Shown here piece by piece: positions 24,562 through 32,726 of a stretch of 64,000 nt of DNA. The translations under genes were made by a program, and so were the position numbers. The notes below the pieces were generated by a model. The model ran no database searches. It was not told where the DNA came from and worked only from the letters and a program-made list of their open reading frames with translations. Source of the DNA: Nocardioides sp. T2.26MG-1 (lineage in GTDB: Bacteria > Actinomycetota > Actinomycetes > Propionibacteriales > Nocardioidaceae). Position 1 is the first letter of the stretch; each line of letters begins with the position of its first letter. The stretch spans positions 1 to 64,000 of the forward strand of contig NZ_CATNLZ010000035.1 of the NCBI RefSeq assembly GCF_950101795.1. Direction: 5' to 3'.

Positions 24562-25784
24562 CGGCTGCGCACCGGCAGCCACGCGGTGGCGGTGAACGTC
24601 GGCGGGTCGCTGCGTCGGCGTACGTCGAGACGGCCGCCGACCGACTCGAGCCGGCGCCGCATCCCCTCCAGGCCCTGCCCCCCCGTCGTGGGCACCGCCA
24701 CCACGAGGGGCTGGGTCTCCTCGGTCCCCTGCTCGACCACGTTCTGCACCTCGATCCTCAGCTCTCCCTCCCAGTGTCGCTCCACCTGCACCGGCTCGCC
24801 GCGCCGCCCGTGCTTGAGTGCGTTGGTGAGCATCTCCTGCAGCACCCGGAACGCCACGGTGGCCAGCTCGGGCGGCAGCGGCTGCGGCGTCCCGAACTCG
24901 GTGGACCGCACCTCGTGGCCGCTGGCCCGCACCCCGGCGACCAGGCTGTCGAGGTCGGTGCTGCCGGTACGCGGTCCGGCGGCGCCGCTGGTGGAGGCCA
25001 GCACCTGCCGGATGTCGTCGAGGGAGCTGCGTGCCGTGGTCGCGATGTTGTCCATCGTCTGCTTGAGGACCTCGGTGTCGGCGTCCTTGCGGTACTGCGC
25101 GGACTCCGCCTGGGCGAGGATGACCGCGAGCGAGTGGCCGACGACGTCGTGCACGTCCCGGGCCAGCTTGGCCTGCTCGTCGCGGAGCCGGGCGATCTCC
25201 TCGGCCTGGTCGCGCTCGGCCTCGGCGACCACCTGGGACGCCCGGGACTGCTGGGCCCGGGTGGAGAACCGCAGCGCGAGACCGGCCAGCCAGGGCACCC
25301 CGAGCACCGACATGCCGAGCACCGCCGCGGTCACCTGCCACCGGTCGCTCCACCGGGCGGTCTGCTGGACCAGCGACTCGAACCCGGCCGTCGCGAGCGC
25401 GGAGTAGAACACGCTGGGGTCGATCCAGAGCACGGTGATCACGGCGGCCACCGGGATCGAGAACGCGCTCGCCACGACCGTCGCCGCGCTGCCCCAGCGG
25501 GCGGTGCCGAACGCGACGATGCCGATCGCCAGCTCGATCATCAGCAGCTGGGTGCCGGTCATCACCTGCAGCACGCAGATCGCCCACACCAGTCCGAGTG
25601 CCAGCGCGGGCAGCCAGCGGGCGAGCGCTGCGGCGGTGGCGATCCCGACGACGAGGAGCGCGAGCGCCGGGCGGGGGTCGTCGACGTAGTAGGGGTGGTC
25701 GACCCCGAGCACCTCGTACAGGCCGACGATCAGGACGGCCAGGCCGACCGCCGCGTCGGGCGCCCAGGTGCGCCAGCCGGTCAT
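24558..25784 (-). CDS. DesK-type sensor histidine kinase
   Basis: 408 residues. Five or six N-terminal membrane helices (about 10-170) have only short outside loops, so the signal is probably in the membrane or close to it. A coiled coil then leads to HisKA_3: LARDVHDVVGHSLAVILAQA with the phospho-histidine. The ATPase part shows FRVLQEMLTNALKHG and GGQGLEGMRRRLESVGG. The ATG at 25784 has GGGAG upstream. The GTGA overlap with the response regulator marks them as partners. The gene starts 59 bp after the ligase gene, same strand, without an obvious terminator between. Confidence 0.93.
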   Translation of the reverse strand: MTGWRTWAPDAAVGLAVLIVGLYEVLGVDHPYYVDDPRPALALLVVGIATAAALARWLPALALGLVWAICVLQVMTGTQLLMIELAIGIVAFGTARWGSAATVVASAFSIPVAAVITVLWIDPSVFYSALATAGFESLVQQTARWSDRWQVTAAVLGMSVLGVPWLAGLALRFSTRAQQSRASQVVAEAERDQAEEIARLRDEQAKLARDVHDVVGHSLAVILAQAESAQYRKDADTEVLKQTMDNIATTARSSLDDIRQVLASTSGAAGPRTGSTDLDSLVAGVRASGHEVRSTEFGTPQPLPPELATVAFRVLQEMLTNALKHGRRGEPVQVERHWEGELRIEVQNVVEQGTEETQPLVVAVPTTGGQGLEGMRRRLESVGGRLDVRRRSDPPTFTATAWLPVRSR

Positions 25785-25843
25785 GCGTGCTCCCTGTGAG
25801 GTCGGTGGCTGTCGCGGCAAGCGAACCACACGGGCCGCGCTGC

Positions 25844-26782
25844 TCACCGGTGGGCGCCACGCACCAGCTCGTCGAGCAGGTCCGCGTAGGCGAGGCCCGC
25901 CGCCGCGAACATCCGCGGCACCTGCGAGTGCTCGGTCATGCCGGGCACGGTGTTGACCTCGTTGAGCACCGGGCCGTCCTCGGTGAGGAAGAAGTCGACC
26001 CGCGCGACCCCGGCGCAGCCGAGGGCGTCGTACGCCGCCACCGCGGCGTCGGCGAGCGCCTTCGCCTCGACGTCCGCGAGCTCGGCCGGGACCCGCAGGT
26101 CGGCGTGGCCGCCGTACTTGGCGTCGTAGTCGAACAGCCCGTCGCCCACGATCTCGAGGGCGGGCGAGGCGACGACGGTCCCGTCCGCGCGGCGGAGCAC
26201 GGCGACGTCGATCTCCCGTCCGGCCACGACGTCCTCGACGAGCGCGCGGTCGTCGAGCGCTAGTGCCGCCTCGAGGGCGCTGCGCAGGTGGCCGGGCTCG
26301 CGGACCAGGCTCACGCCCCGGCTGGAGCCCGCGGCCACCGGCTTGACCACCACGGGGTGGGACCAGACCTCCTCGGCGGCGGTCGCCGTGGTGACCAGGC
26401 GACCGGGCGCGGTCGCGATGCCGAGCGCCGCGGCGACCAGCTTGGTGGCCCACTTGTCCATCGCGAGCGCGCCCGCGCCGACCCCGGACCCGACGTAGGG
26501 GAGGCCGGCGAGCTCGCACAATGCGGCGAGTGCGCCGTCCTCCCCGCGGGGACCGTGCACCATCGGGAACACCACGTCGCAGGTGGCCAGCAGCCGGGCG
26601 GCGCCGGACAGGCCGACCGGCAGCCCCTCGTCGTCGCGCCAGGTGCCGTCGGGACCGATCGTGAGCGCGATCACCTCGTAGGCGCGGGCGTCCAGCCCGG
26701 CCGCCACCGACGCGGCGGAGGCCAGGGACACCTCGTGCTCGCAGTTCCGGCCGCCGCCGATCACCGCGACCCTGGTCCTCAC
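25844..26782 (-). CDS. D-alanine--D-X ligase (Ddl/Van ligase family)
   Basis: 312 residues. This ATP-grasp ligase joins D-Ala to a second D-amino or hydroxy acid for peptidoglycan. Seen are VAVIGGGRNCEHEVSLASA with Glu15, MVHGPRGEDGALAAL, VVVKPVAAGSSRGVSLV, FDYDAKYGG (the K-Y of the omega loop as in Ddl), and VLNEVNTVPGMTEHSQVPRM. In the last motif, E. coli DdlB has Ser-Leu and VanA-type ligases have Ser-Arg at the residues that contact the second substrate; here it is Ser286-Gln287. Substrate choice is therefore open between D-Ala and another acid. The GTG start overlaps the racemase stop (GTGA). It may be the housekeeping Ddl or a specialised second one; a window this size cannot tell. Confidence 0.88.
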   Translation of the reverse strand: MRTRVAVIGGGRNCEHEVSLASAASVAAGLDARAYEVIALTIGPDGTWRDDEGLPVGLSGAARLLATCDVVFPMVHGPRGEDGALAALCELAGLPYVGSGVGAGALAMDKWATKLVAAALGIATAPGRLVTTATAAEEVWSHPVVVKPVAAGSSRGVSLVREPGHLRSALEAALALDDRALVEDVVAGREIDVAVLRRADGTVVASPALEIVGDGLFDYDAKYGGHADLRVPAELADVEAKALADAAVAAYDALGCAGVARVDFFLTEDGPVLNEVNTVPGMTEHSQVPRMFAAAGLAYADLLDELVRGAHR

Positions 26783-27927
26783 GACAGGCTCCGCAGGTGC
26801 GTCGGCCGGCGCACGGTCCGCGAGACCCGGGCGCCGATGCCGGTGACGATCTCGTGCTCGATGGTGCCGGCCCACGCCGCCCACTCCGCGACGGTGGGCT
26901 CGCCGGCGTCACCCGGGCCGAAGACCGTCACGGTCTCCCCGAGGTCGACCGCGCGCTCGCCGAGGTCGACGACGGCCTGGTCCATCGAGATCCGGCCGAC
27001 GACCGGCCGGCGGCGGCCGCGGACCAGCACCTCCGCGCGGCCCGCGGTGATGCGGGGCAGCCCGTCGGCGTAGCCCAGGGGCACCAGCCCGAGGTGCGTC
27101 GCCGCGGGCGTCCGGTAGGCATGGCCGTACCCGACCGGCGTGCCGGCGCGGACGCGGCGTACCTGCACGACGGGGGCGGTGAGCGTCATCGCCGGCCGCA
27201 GCCGGGTCGTCTGCGAGGGGTCGATGCCGACCAGACCGGCCCCCACCCGGCTCATCGTGTGGTGGCTGCGCGGGTCGGTCAGGGTCGCCGAGGTGGCCGC
27301 GAGGTGCCGGTGCGCGGGCCGGAGCCCGGCCGCGCGCGCGGTTTCGAGCGCCCACGCGAAGCGGGTCCGCGCGAGCGCGTTGCAGTCGTCGGCCGGGTCG
27401 TCGGCGCAGCCGAGGTGGCCCATCACCCCGACCACCTCGACCTCGCCGCGCTGCTCGGCCCGGCGCGCGGACCGGCACAGCTGGGCCCAGGTGTCCGGAG
27501 CCGCACCGTCGCGGGCCATGCCGGCGTCGACGTGGAGGTGCACCCGCGCACGGCGGCCGGCGGAGGTGACGGCCGCCAGGTGCGCCAGGCTCGGTACGGC
27601 GACGTCGACGCCCTCGCGGACGGCCCGGGCGAAGTCCGCGTCCACCGGGTTGAGCCAACTGAGCAGCGGCGCGTCCAGCCCGGTCGCACGGAGAGCGAAC
27701 GCCTCCTCGAGGCTGGTGACGCCGAGCCAGGTGGCGCCGTTCGCGAGCGCCGTCCGTGCCACGTCGGCGGCGCCGTGGCCGAACCCGTCGGCCTTGACCA
27801 CGGCCATCAGCTCCCCGGTCGCCCGGCCGGTCAGCAGCCGGGTGTTGTGGGCGATCGCCGCGAGGTCGACGTCGAGCCGTGCGCCGGAGCCGGTGCCGGG
27901 GCGGGCGGCGGCGGCCAGGCCGGTCAT
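26779..27927 (-). CDS. alr: Alanine racemase (PLP-dependent; VanT-like position)
   Basis: 382 residues. Fold type III racemase. The PLP lysine is Lys45 in MAVVKADGFGHGA, and the C-terminal domain carries VGYGHAYRTP with the second catalytic tyrosine and GRISMDQAVVDLG. The enzyme makes D-Ala, or possibly D-Ser, for the ligase that follows. There is no membrane domain, unlike VanT serine racemases. The ATG overlaps the stop of the VanX-like gene (ATGA), and the stop overlaps the ligase start (GTGA), so three D-amino-acid genes are made together. Whether it is the only alanine racemase of the genome is unknown. Confidence 0.92.
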   Translation of the reverse strand: MTGLAAAARPGTGSGARLDVDLAAIAHNTRLLTGRATGELMAVVKADGFGHGAADVARTALANGATWLGVTSLEEAFALRATGLDAPLLSWLNPVDADFARAVREGVDVAVPSLAHLAAVTSAGRRARVHLHVDAGMARDGAAPDTWAQLCRSARRAEQRGEVEVVGVMGHLGCADDPADDCNALARTRFAWALETARAAGLRPAHRHLAATSATLTDPRSHHTMSRVGAGLVGIDPSQTTRLRPAMTLTAPVVQVRRVRAGTPVGYGHAYRTPAATHLGLVPLGYADGLPRITAGRAEVLVRGRRRPVVGRISMDQAVVDLGERAVDLGETVTVFGPGDAGEPTVAEWAAWAGTIEHEIVTGIGARVSRTVRRPTHLRSLS

Positions 27928-28547
27928 GCCGCGACCTCCGCGGCCAGCGGGCCGTAGAGCGCGTGCCCGCTGCCGGTCATCAGGGCCCAGTAGCGGTCGC
28001 CGAAGGTCCAGTGCCACCACTCGGTCGGATAGTTGACGAGCCCCTGCGCGGTCAGCACGCCGGCGAGCAGGTCGCGGTGCGCGCGGGCATCGGCGCCGAT
28101 CCCATCGGCCGCGAAGTAGCAGCGCCCGTCGCTCTCCTCCGGCGTCGCGTCGATCGCCGTGCCGAGGTCCAGCTGGTCACCGCAGACGTCGACCAGCGTC
28201 AGGTCGACGGCCGCCCCCGCCACGTGCGGCGCCACGTCCACCGGGCTGACGAAGCGGCTGGTCAGCACCTCCAGCTCGGCGGCGTCGGCGTGCGGGTGGT
28301 GGGCACGCACCTCGGCGGCGTACGACGCGATGATCGCGCGCTGCACGTCCAGCGGGCGGTAGCCCTCGATCACCCGCAGCCGGATGCCCCGCGGCAGGGC
28401 CGCGTCCGCCGCCCGGAGCCGGTCGGCGAGGCTCGAGCGCACCAGCGCACCGAAGGGGGAGAGGTCGCCCTCGAGGAGGACCAGCGGCTCGCCGGTCTCC
28501 GCGACCGGCACGGCACGGACCCGCGGGTCCGACAGCAGGATCGTCAT
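27924..28547 (-). CDS. D-Ala-D-Ala dipeptidase, VanX/DdpX-like (M15D)
   Basis: 207 residues, VanX-sized. Zinc ligands are His108 and Asp115 (PHVAGAAVDLTLVD, spacing 7 as in VanX) and His179 in TEWWHW, with the catalytic-base Glu176 in the same motif. Arg64 in VIEGYRPLD matches the conserved active-site arginine. The residue before His108 is Pro, where VanX has Ser-Ser. There is no signal peptide, so it acts in the cytoplasm and would remove D-Ala-D-Ala made by a normal ligase, or recycle wall peptides. It is the first gene of the run, with a single clear upstream gap (28548-28660). Confidence 0.88.
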   Translation of the reverse strand: MTILLSDPRVRAVPVAETGEPLVLLEGDLSPFGALVRSSLADRLRAADAALPRGIRLRVIEGYRPLDVQRAIIASYAAEVRAHHPHADAAELEVLTSRFVSPVDVAPHVAGAAVDLTLVDVCGDQLDLGTAIDATPEESDGRCYFAADGIGADARAHRDLLAGVLTAQGLVNYPTEWWHWTFGDRYWALMTGSGHALYGPLAAEVAA

Positions 28548-28660
28548 GGTGTCGACGCTAGGAAGTCCTGGGGTCCCCTCGCCTCCACCTCAGGTGCCGG
28601 GGTGCTGGCCCCTGGTACCGCGCTCGGTGGTCGTTCGGTGGAGCGGCAGCACCGAGCCGA
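28548..28660 (-). promoter_or_regulatory. Probable promoter region of the dipeptidase-racemase-ligase run
   Basis: 113 bp between the YrdB gene and the VanX-like gene, the only gap before the run. It contains an imperfect inverted repeat, GGTGCCGGGG (about 28594) facing CCCCTGGTACC (about 28610), which could bind a regulator. No convincing -35/-10 pair was found by eye. Confidence 0.35.
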
Positions 28661-29026
28661 TCAGCCGTTGCCACGATCCGCGGTGAGCGCGCGCACCCCG
28701 GGCAGCATCGCGAGCCCGTTCACGACGACCGAGAACACCAGCAGCGCCACCGCCCAGGCGTGGTGGTCGAGGTCCCACAGGGCGAGGCAGGCGAGCCCGA
28801 ACACCAGCACCTTGGCGACCGGCCGGACGACGGTGCCGCCGTACGGCGCCTTCGGTGAGGCGAACCAGTACCACGTCGAGGCGGCGGCCACCGGCAGCAG
28901 CCACACCAGCACCCAGCCGGGGACGCCGAGCACCGAGGACTCCCACCCCCAGACGCCGAACGCCGCGACCGCGGCGATCTCGTCGACGAACACCAGGAAC
29001 AGCACCAGCCAGCCGAAGACCACCAT
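28661..29026 (-). CDS. YrdB-like membrane protein (DUF2568)
   Basis: 121 residues with four predicted membrane helices and short loops. FASPKAPYGG in the loop after helix 2 is the typical YrdB/DUF2568 sequence. No function is known for this family. It lies upstream of the VanX-like gene on the same strand, 113 bp away, so co-transcription is possible but not implied. It is divergent from the esterase gene with 46 bp between. Confidence 0.8.
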   Translation of the reverse strand: MVVFGWLVLFLVFVDEIAAVAAFGVWGWESSVLGVPGWVLVWLLPVAAASTWYWFASPKAPYGGTVVRPVAKVLVFGLACLALWDLDHHAWAVALLVFSVVVNGLAMLPGVRALTADRGNG

Positions 29027-29072
29027 GCGGTGATCATCCCGCGCCGAGCGGGCGCGTCAGTAGGGTGCCGCC

Positions 29073-29942
29073 ATGCTCTATCCCGAGACCCTGCGCGCCG
29101 TCGAGGCAGCAGCCGGGGAGACGCCGGTCTGGGCCGACGGGTTCGACATCGCCGCGTCCCGCGCCCAGGCCCGGGAGGCGGCCGCGGCGGAGCCCCGCGA
29201 GGACGTCGCCGAGGTCGCCGACGTCGACGCCGACGGCGTCCCGGCGCGGCTCTACCGGCCGGAGCGGGCGGCGGCCGGGGTGGTGCTGCACCTGCACGGC
29301 GGCGGGTTCGTCTTCAACGACGTCGACGTGCACGACCCGGGCGCCCGCAGGCTGGCGAACCGCAGCGGCCTCAGCGTGCTCAGCGTCGACTACCGCCGTC
29401 CGCCGGAGCACCGGTTCCCGGCGGCGCCGGACGACGTCTCGACGGCGTCTGCGTGGGCGCAGCGACACCTGGGCGGACCGCTGTTCGCGCACGGCGACAG
29501 CGCCGGCGGCAACCTCGCGCTGGTCGCGGCGCTGCGCCACCCCGGGAGGTTCGCCGCGATCGCGCTGCTCTACCCGTTCCTCGACCCGACCGCCGGCTTC
29601 GAGTCCTACCGGACCGCGGCCGACGGGTTCGACGGGCGGGAGGCGGCGTGGTACTGGCAGCAGTACGCCGCGTCCCCGGCCGACCTCACGCACCCCGACC
29701 TCGCGCCGCTCCTCTCGGGCCGGCTCGGCACGCTCCCGCCGACCCTCGTGGTCACCTGCGAGCACGACCCGCTGCGCGACGAGGGGGAGGAGCTGGCCCG
29801 GCGGCTCGCGGTCGCCGGGGTCGAGGTGACCGCCACCCGCTACCTCGGCCAGGTCCACGGGTTCTGGCGCCACCACGCCGTGTTCACCGCCTCCGAGCCG
29901 CTGCTTCGGCAGGTGGCGGGCTTCCTCCGCCAGCACGACTGA
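29073..29942 (+). CDS. Alpha/beta hydrolase, HSL-type esterase
   Basis: 289 residues. The hormone-sensitive-lipase oxyanion motif is HLHGGGFVFNDVDVHDPGA, the nucleophile serine is in AHGDSAGGNLALVAAL, the acid in CEHDPLRDEGEELARRL and the histidine in LGQVHGFWRHHAV. The triad is therefore complete. Such enzymes hydrolyse short acyl esters; the substrate is unknown. TAGGGT lies 6 nt before the ATG, a leaderless arrangement. There is no signal peptide. Confidence 0.92.
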   Translation: MLYPETLRAVEAAAGETPVWADGFDIAASRAQAREAAAAEPREDVAEVADVDADGVPARLYRPERAAAGVVLHLHGGGFVFNDVDVHDPGARRLANRSGLSVLSVDYRRPPEHRFPAAPDDVSTASAWAQRHLGGPLFAHGDSAGGNLALVAALRHPGRFAAIALLYPFLDPTAGFESYRTAADGFDGREAAWYWQQYAASPADLTHPDLAPLLSGRLGTLPPTLVVTCEHDPLRDEGEELARRLAVAGVEVTATRYLGQVHGFWRHHAVFTASEPLLRQVAGFLRQHD

Positions 29943-29955
29943 CAGGATGGGCGCC

Positions 29956-30444
29956 ATGCGTGTGCACCTGGGCTGCGACCATGCCGGACTCGACCTCAAG
30001 GACCACCTCAGCCGCTGGCTCACCGAGCACGACTACGAGCCGGTCGACCACGGGCCCTTCGAGTACGACTCGCTCGACGACTACCCGGTCTTCTGCCTGC
30101 GCGCGGCCGAGGCGGTCGCCCAGGAGCGGGCCGCCGGGGCCGACAGCCTCGGGGTCGTGATCGGCGGGTCCGGCAACGGCGAGCAGATGGCCGCCAACAA
30201 GGTGGCGGGCATCCGGTGCGCGCTGGTCTGGTCGGAGGAGACCGCCGTACTCGCGCGCCAGCACAACGACGCCAACGTCATGTCCGTCGGCGGCCGGATG
30301 CACTCGCTGGGCCATATGACCCGCTTCGTCGAGGTGTTCCTCGCCGAGCCGTTCAGCGGCGACGAGCGGCACGTGCGCCGGATCGGCCAGATGGCGGCCT
30401 ACGAGGCCACCGGCGAGCTGCCGCCGCTGCCCGGCGATGCCTGA
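29956..30444 (+). CDS. rpiB: Ribose-5-phosphate isomerase B
   Basis: 162 residues. It interconverts ribose-5-phosphate and ribulose-5-phosphate in the pentose phosphate pathway. Seen are MRVHLGCDHAGLDLKDHL, GVVIGGSGNGEQMAANKV (substrate-binding loop with the actinobacterial active-site glutamate position), WSEETAVLARQHNDANVMSV and GGRM. An in-frame ATG at 29947 would add three residues; the later ATG is preferred because family members begin M-R-V. The 3' end overlaps the glycosylase gene by 8 bp. Confidence 0.93.
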   Translation: MRVHLGCDHAGLDLKDHLSRWLTEHDYEPVDHGPFEYDSLDDYPVFCLRAAEAVAQERAAGADSLGVVIGGSGNGEQMAANKVAGIRCALVWSEETAVLARQHNDANVMSVGGRMHSLGHMTRFVEVFLAEPFSGDERHVRRIGQMAAYEATGELPPLPGDA

Positions 30445-31282
30445 GGGGCACACCCTCCATCGCCTGGCCGACCAGGTCACGGCGACGTTCGCCGGCCGGG
30501 TGGTGCGCGCCGCCAGCCCGCAGGGCCGGTTCGCGGGCTCGGCCGCCCTCGTCGACGGTCAGGTGCTGGTCGGCGCCGAGGCATGGGGCAAGCACCTGTT
30601 CATCGCATTTCCCGACGACCGGTTCGTGCACATCCACCTCGGCCTGTACGGCAAGCTCGACGTCGCGACCGGCGAGGCGGTCCCACCCGCGATCGGGCAG
30701 GTGCGCCTGCGCCTGGTCGCCGCCGACCGTGACTGGCAGGCGTGGGCCGACCTGCGTGGGGCCACGACCTGTGAGCTGGTGACCCGCGAGCAGCGGGACG
30801 CGGTGGTGGCCCGGTCCGGGCCCGACCCCCTGCGTGGGGACGCCGACCCCGACCGCGCCTGGGCGCGGATCCGGCGCAGCAAGGCGCCGATCGGGGGACT
30901 GCTCATGGATCAAGCCGTGCTCGCCGGCGTCGGCAACGTCTACCGGGCCGAGCTGCTGTTCCGCCACCGGGTCGACCCGCTCCGGCCGGGGAGCACCCTG
31001 CGCGTGGGGCAGTGGCACGCGATGTGGGAGGACCTGGTGGCGCTGATGCGCGAGGGGGTCCGGACCGGCCGGATCGACACCGTCCGTCCCGAGCACACCC
31101 CCGAGGCGATGGGGCGCCCGCCGCGCCGCGACGACCACGGCGGCGAGGTCTACGTCTACCGTCGTACGGGTCAGCCGTGCCACGTGTGCGGCGTGGCGGT
31201 CCGCACGGCCGAGCTCCAGGGCAGGAACCTGTTCTGGTGTCCCCGATGCCAACGCAGGTTCCGGTCGCGAGCACTACAGTGA
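30437..31282 (+). CDS. Fpg/Nei-family DNA glycosylase/AP lyase
   Basis: 281 residues. Base excision repair enzyme that removes oxidised bases and nicks the strand. The N-terminal catalytic PEGHTLHRLADQ (Pro after Met is the nucleophile, then Glu) is of the Nei rather than Fpg type (Fpg has PELPE). Also seen are WGKHLF, HIHLGLYGKL, LLMDQAVLAGVGNVYRAELL (helix-two-turn-helix) and a C-terminal zinc finger CHVC...CPRC. It overlaps rpiB by 8 bp, a pairing common in actinobacteria. Confidence 0.92.
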   Translation: MPEGHTLHRLADQVTATFAGRVVRAASPQGRFAGSAALVDGQVLVGAEAWGKHLFIAFPDDRFVHIHLGLYGKLDVATGEAVPPAIGQVRLRLVAADRDWQAWADLRGATTCELVTREQRDAVVARSGPDPLRGDADPDRAWARIRRSKAPIGGLLMDQAVLAGVGNVYRAELLFRHRVDPLRPGSTLRVGQWHAMWEDLVALMREGVRTGRIDTVRPEHTPEAMGRPPRRDDHGGEVYVYRRTGQPCHVCGVAVRTAELQGRNLFWCPRCQRRFRSRALQ

Positions 31283-31310
31283 GCACCCCCGAGCACGAGG
31301 ACCGCCGACC

Positions 31311-32414
31311 ATGACCGAACGCCGCGACGCGGCCCGGCCCGCCCGGGCCCGGCGTCGCCGGCATCTCGTGTCGCAGGTCCTGGGCCGCGGGGTGTCGCCG
31401 CACAACCGCATCCTGGTGGCCCTGGTCGCGCTGACCGTCCTCGCGACCGCGGTGGCCGTGACGTGGTCGACGAACGTGCCACTGACGGTGCTGATGGTGC
31501 CGCTCCTGCTCGGCAGCCTGCTGCTCGGCCCGCGGCACCTGCCGTGGTTCGTGGTGTTCCTCATGGTGATGCTGATGGTCGCCGTCAGCGCTCAGGAACA
31601 GATCACGCTGCGGATCGTGATGTCGATCGCGATCGTGTTCCTGCTCTGCTTCATCGTGCTGGTCACGTCGTTCCGCCGGTCCCGGCTGGGGGTCGCCGGC
31701 GTGCTCGGCGAGTCGATGCTGGTCGACCTGCGCGACCGGATCCTCAACCAGGGCGGTGTTCCGCCGCTCGGGGACGACTGGCTGGTCGAGACCGCGCTCC
31801 GCTCGGCCGGCGGTACGCCGTTCGCGGGCGACTTCGTGGTCGCCACCCGGCCCCGGGGCAGCAGCCGGGTCGAGCTCGCCGTGGTGGACGTGTCCGGCAA
31901 GGGCGAACAGGCCGGAACCCGGGCGCTGCTGCTCTCCGGCGCCTTCGGCGGCCTGCTCGGCGCGCTGCCGCCGGCGGAGTTCCTCGAGGCCGCCAACGAC
32001 TACCTCCTGCGACAGGACTGGGAGGAGGGCTTCGCGACCGCCGTCCACCTCTCGCTGGACACCGACACCGGGGCCTTCGAGGTGCGGACGGCGGGGCATC
32101 CGCCGGCCGCCCAGCTCGATGCCGGGTCGGGCCGGTGGACGGTCCACCAGGGCGACGGACCCGTGCTGGGCCTGATCGAGAACGCCGAGTTCGCGGTGGT
32201 GCACGGCCAGCTGCGCTCCGGTGACGCGCTGCTGCTCTACACCGACGGCCTGGTCGAGACCCCGCGCCGCGACATCGGCATGGGCATCGACCGGATGCTC
32301 GGCCACGCCGAACGGCTGCTGCGCGGCGGACTCGAGGGCGGCGCCGACCGGCTCGTGGAGTCTCTCGGCTCCGACAACGACGACCGCGCTCTGGTGCTGC
32401 TCCACCGTCGCTGA
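31311..32414 (+). CDS. Membrane SpoIIE/PP2C-type serine phosphatase
   Basis: 367 residues. Three or four N-terminal helices (about 35-120) precede a cytoplasmic SpoIIE domain (about 155-367). Metal-binding aspartates are in GTPFAGDFVVATRP, VDVSGKGEQAGTRALLLSGA, LLLYTDGLVETPR and the C-terminal GSDNDDRALVLL. Such phosphatases act on phosphorylated anti-sigma-factor antagonists in stress or developmental signalling. No anti-sigma or sigma gene is adjacent, so the substrate is elsewhere. The membrane domain has no recognised sensor. Confidence 0.9.
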   Translation: MTERRDAARPARARRRRHLVSQVLGRGVSPHNRILVALVALTVLATAVAVTWSTNVPLTVLMVPLLLGSLLLGPRHLPWFVVFLMVMLMVAVSAQEQITLRIVMSIAIVFLLCFIVLVTSFRRSRLGVAGVLGESMLVDLRDRILNQGGVPPLGDDWLVETALRSAGGTPFAGDFVVATRPRGSSRVELAVVDVSGKGEQAGTRALLLSGAFGGLLGALPPAEFLEAANDYLLRQDWEEGFATAVHLSLDTDTGAFEVRTAGHPPAAQLDAGSGRWTVHQGDGPVLGLIENAEFAVVHGQLRSGDALLLYTDGLVETPRRDIGMGIDRMLGHAERLLRGGLEGGADRLVESLGSDNDDRALVLLHRR

Positions 32415-32501
32415 CCCGATCTCGCGCGGCGCCCTCGGTTGGGTGGCGCACGCTCTGGTGTGGCAGGATTCGGGGGTTCCCGGGGGCGTGCCCTCGGGGG
32501 T

Positions 32502-32575
32502 GCGGATGTAGCTCAATGGTAGAGCCCCAGTCTTCCAAACTGGCTACGCGGGTTCGATTCCCGTCATCCGCTCCA
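32502..32575 (+). tRNA. tRNA-Gly (anticodon TCC), CCA encoded
   Basis: The acceptor arm GCGGATG pairs with CATCCGC. The D arm is GCTC...GAGC, the anticodon stem CCAGT/ACTGG holds loop CTTCCAA with anticodon TCC, and the T arm is TTCGATT-centred. The 3' CCA is in the DNA, unlike the next tRNA. It reads GGA/GGG codons. Confidence 0.97.
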
Positions 32576-32619
32576 AGCAGGGACCGACCGCACCAGTTGT
32601 GGATCGGGAGCCCACTTGG

Positions 32620-32692
32620 CGGGGCGTAGCGTAGTGGCTAGCGCGCCTGCTTTGGGAGCAGGAGATCGCAGGTTCGAGTCCTGTCGCCCCGA
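32620..32692 (+). tRNA. tRNA-Pro (anticodon TGG)
   Basis: The acceptor arm CGGGGCG pairs with CGCCCCG. The anticodon stem CCTGC/GCAGG holds loop TTTGGGA with anticodon TGG, and the T arm GCAGG-TTCGAGT-CCTGT is intact. The discriminator A is followed by CAC, so CCA is not encoded. It lies 44 bp after tRNA-Gly and 34 bp before trigger factor. Confidence 0.97.
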
Positions 32693-32726
32693 CACCCACC
32701 CAATGAGAAGCATGAGGAGAAGACCT

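Noticed and set aside
21229-28547. Calling the locus a proven vancomycin-resistance operon
   Set aside because: There is no VanH or VanY, the regulators belong to other families, and the ligase specificity residues are ambiguous; the resemblance is reported as a hypothesis only.
32616-32726. N-terminal extension of trigger factor
   Set aside because: The sequence is tRNA-Pro and its spacer; the GTG at 32727 with a good ribosome binding site gives the normal N-terminus.
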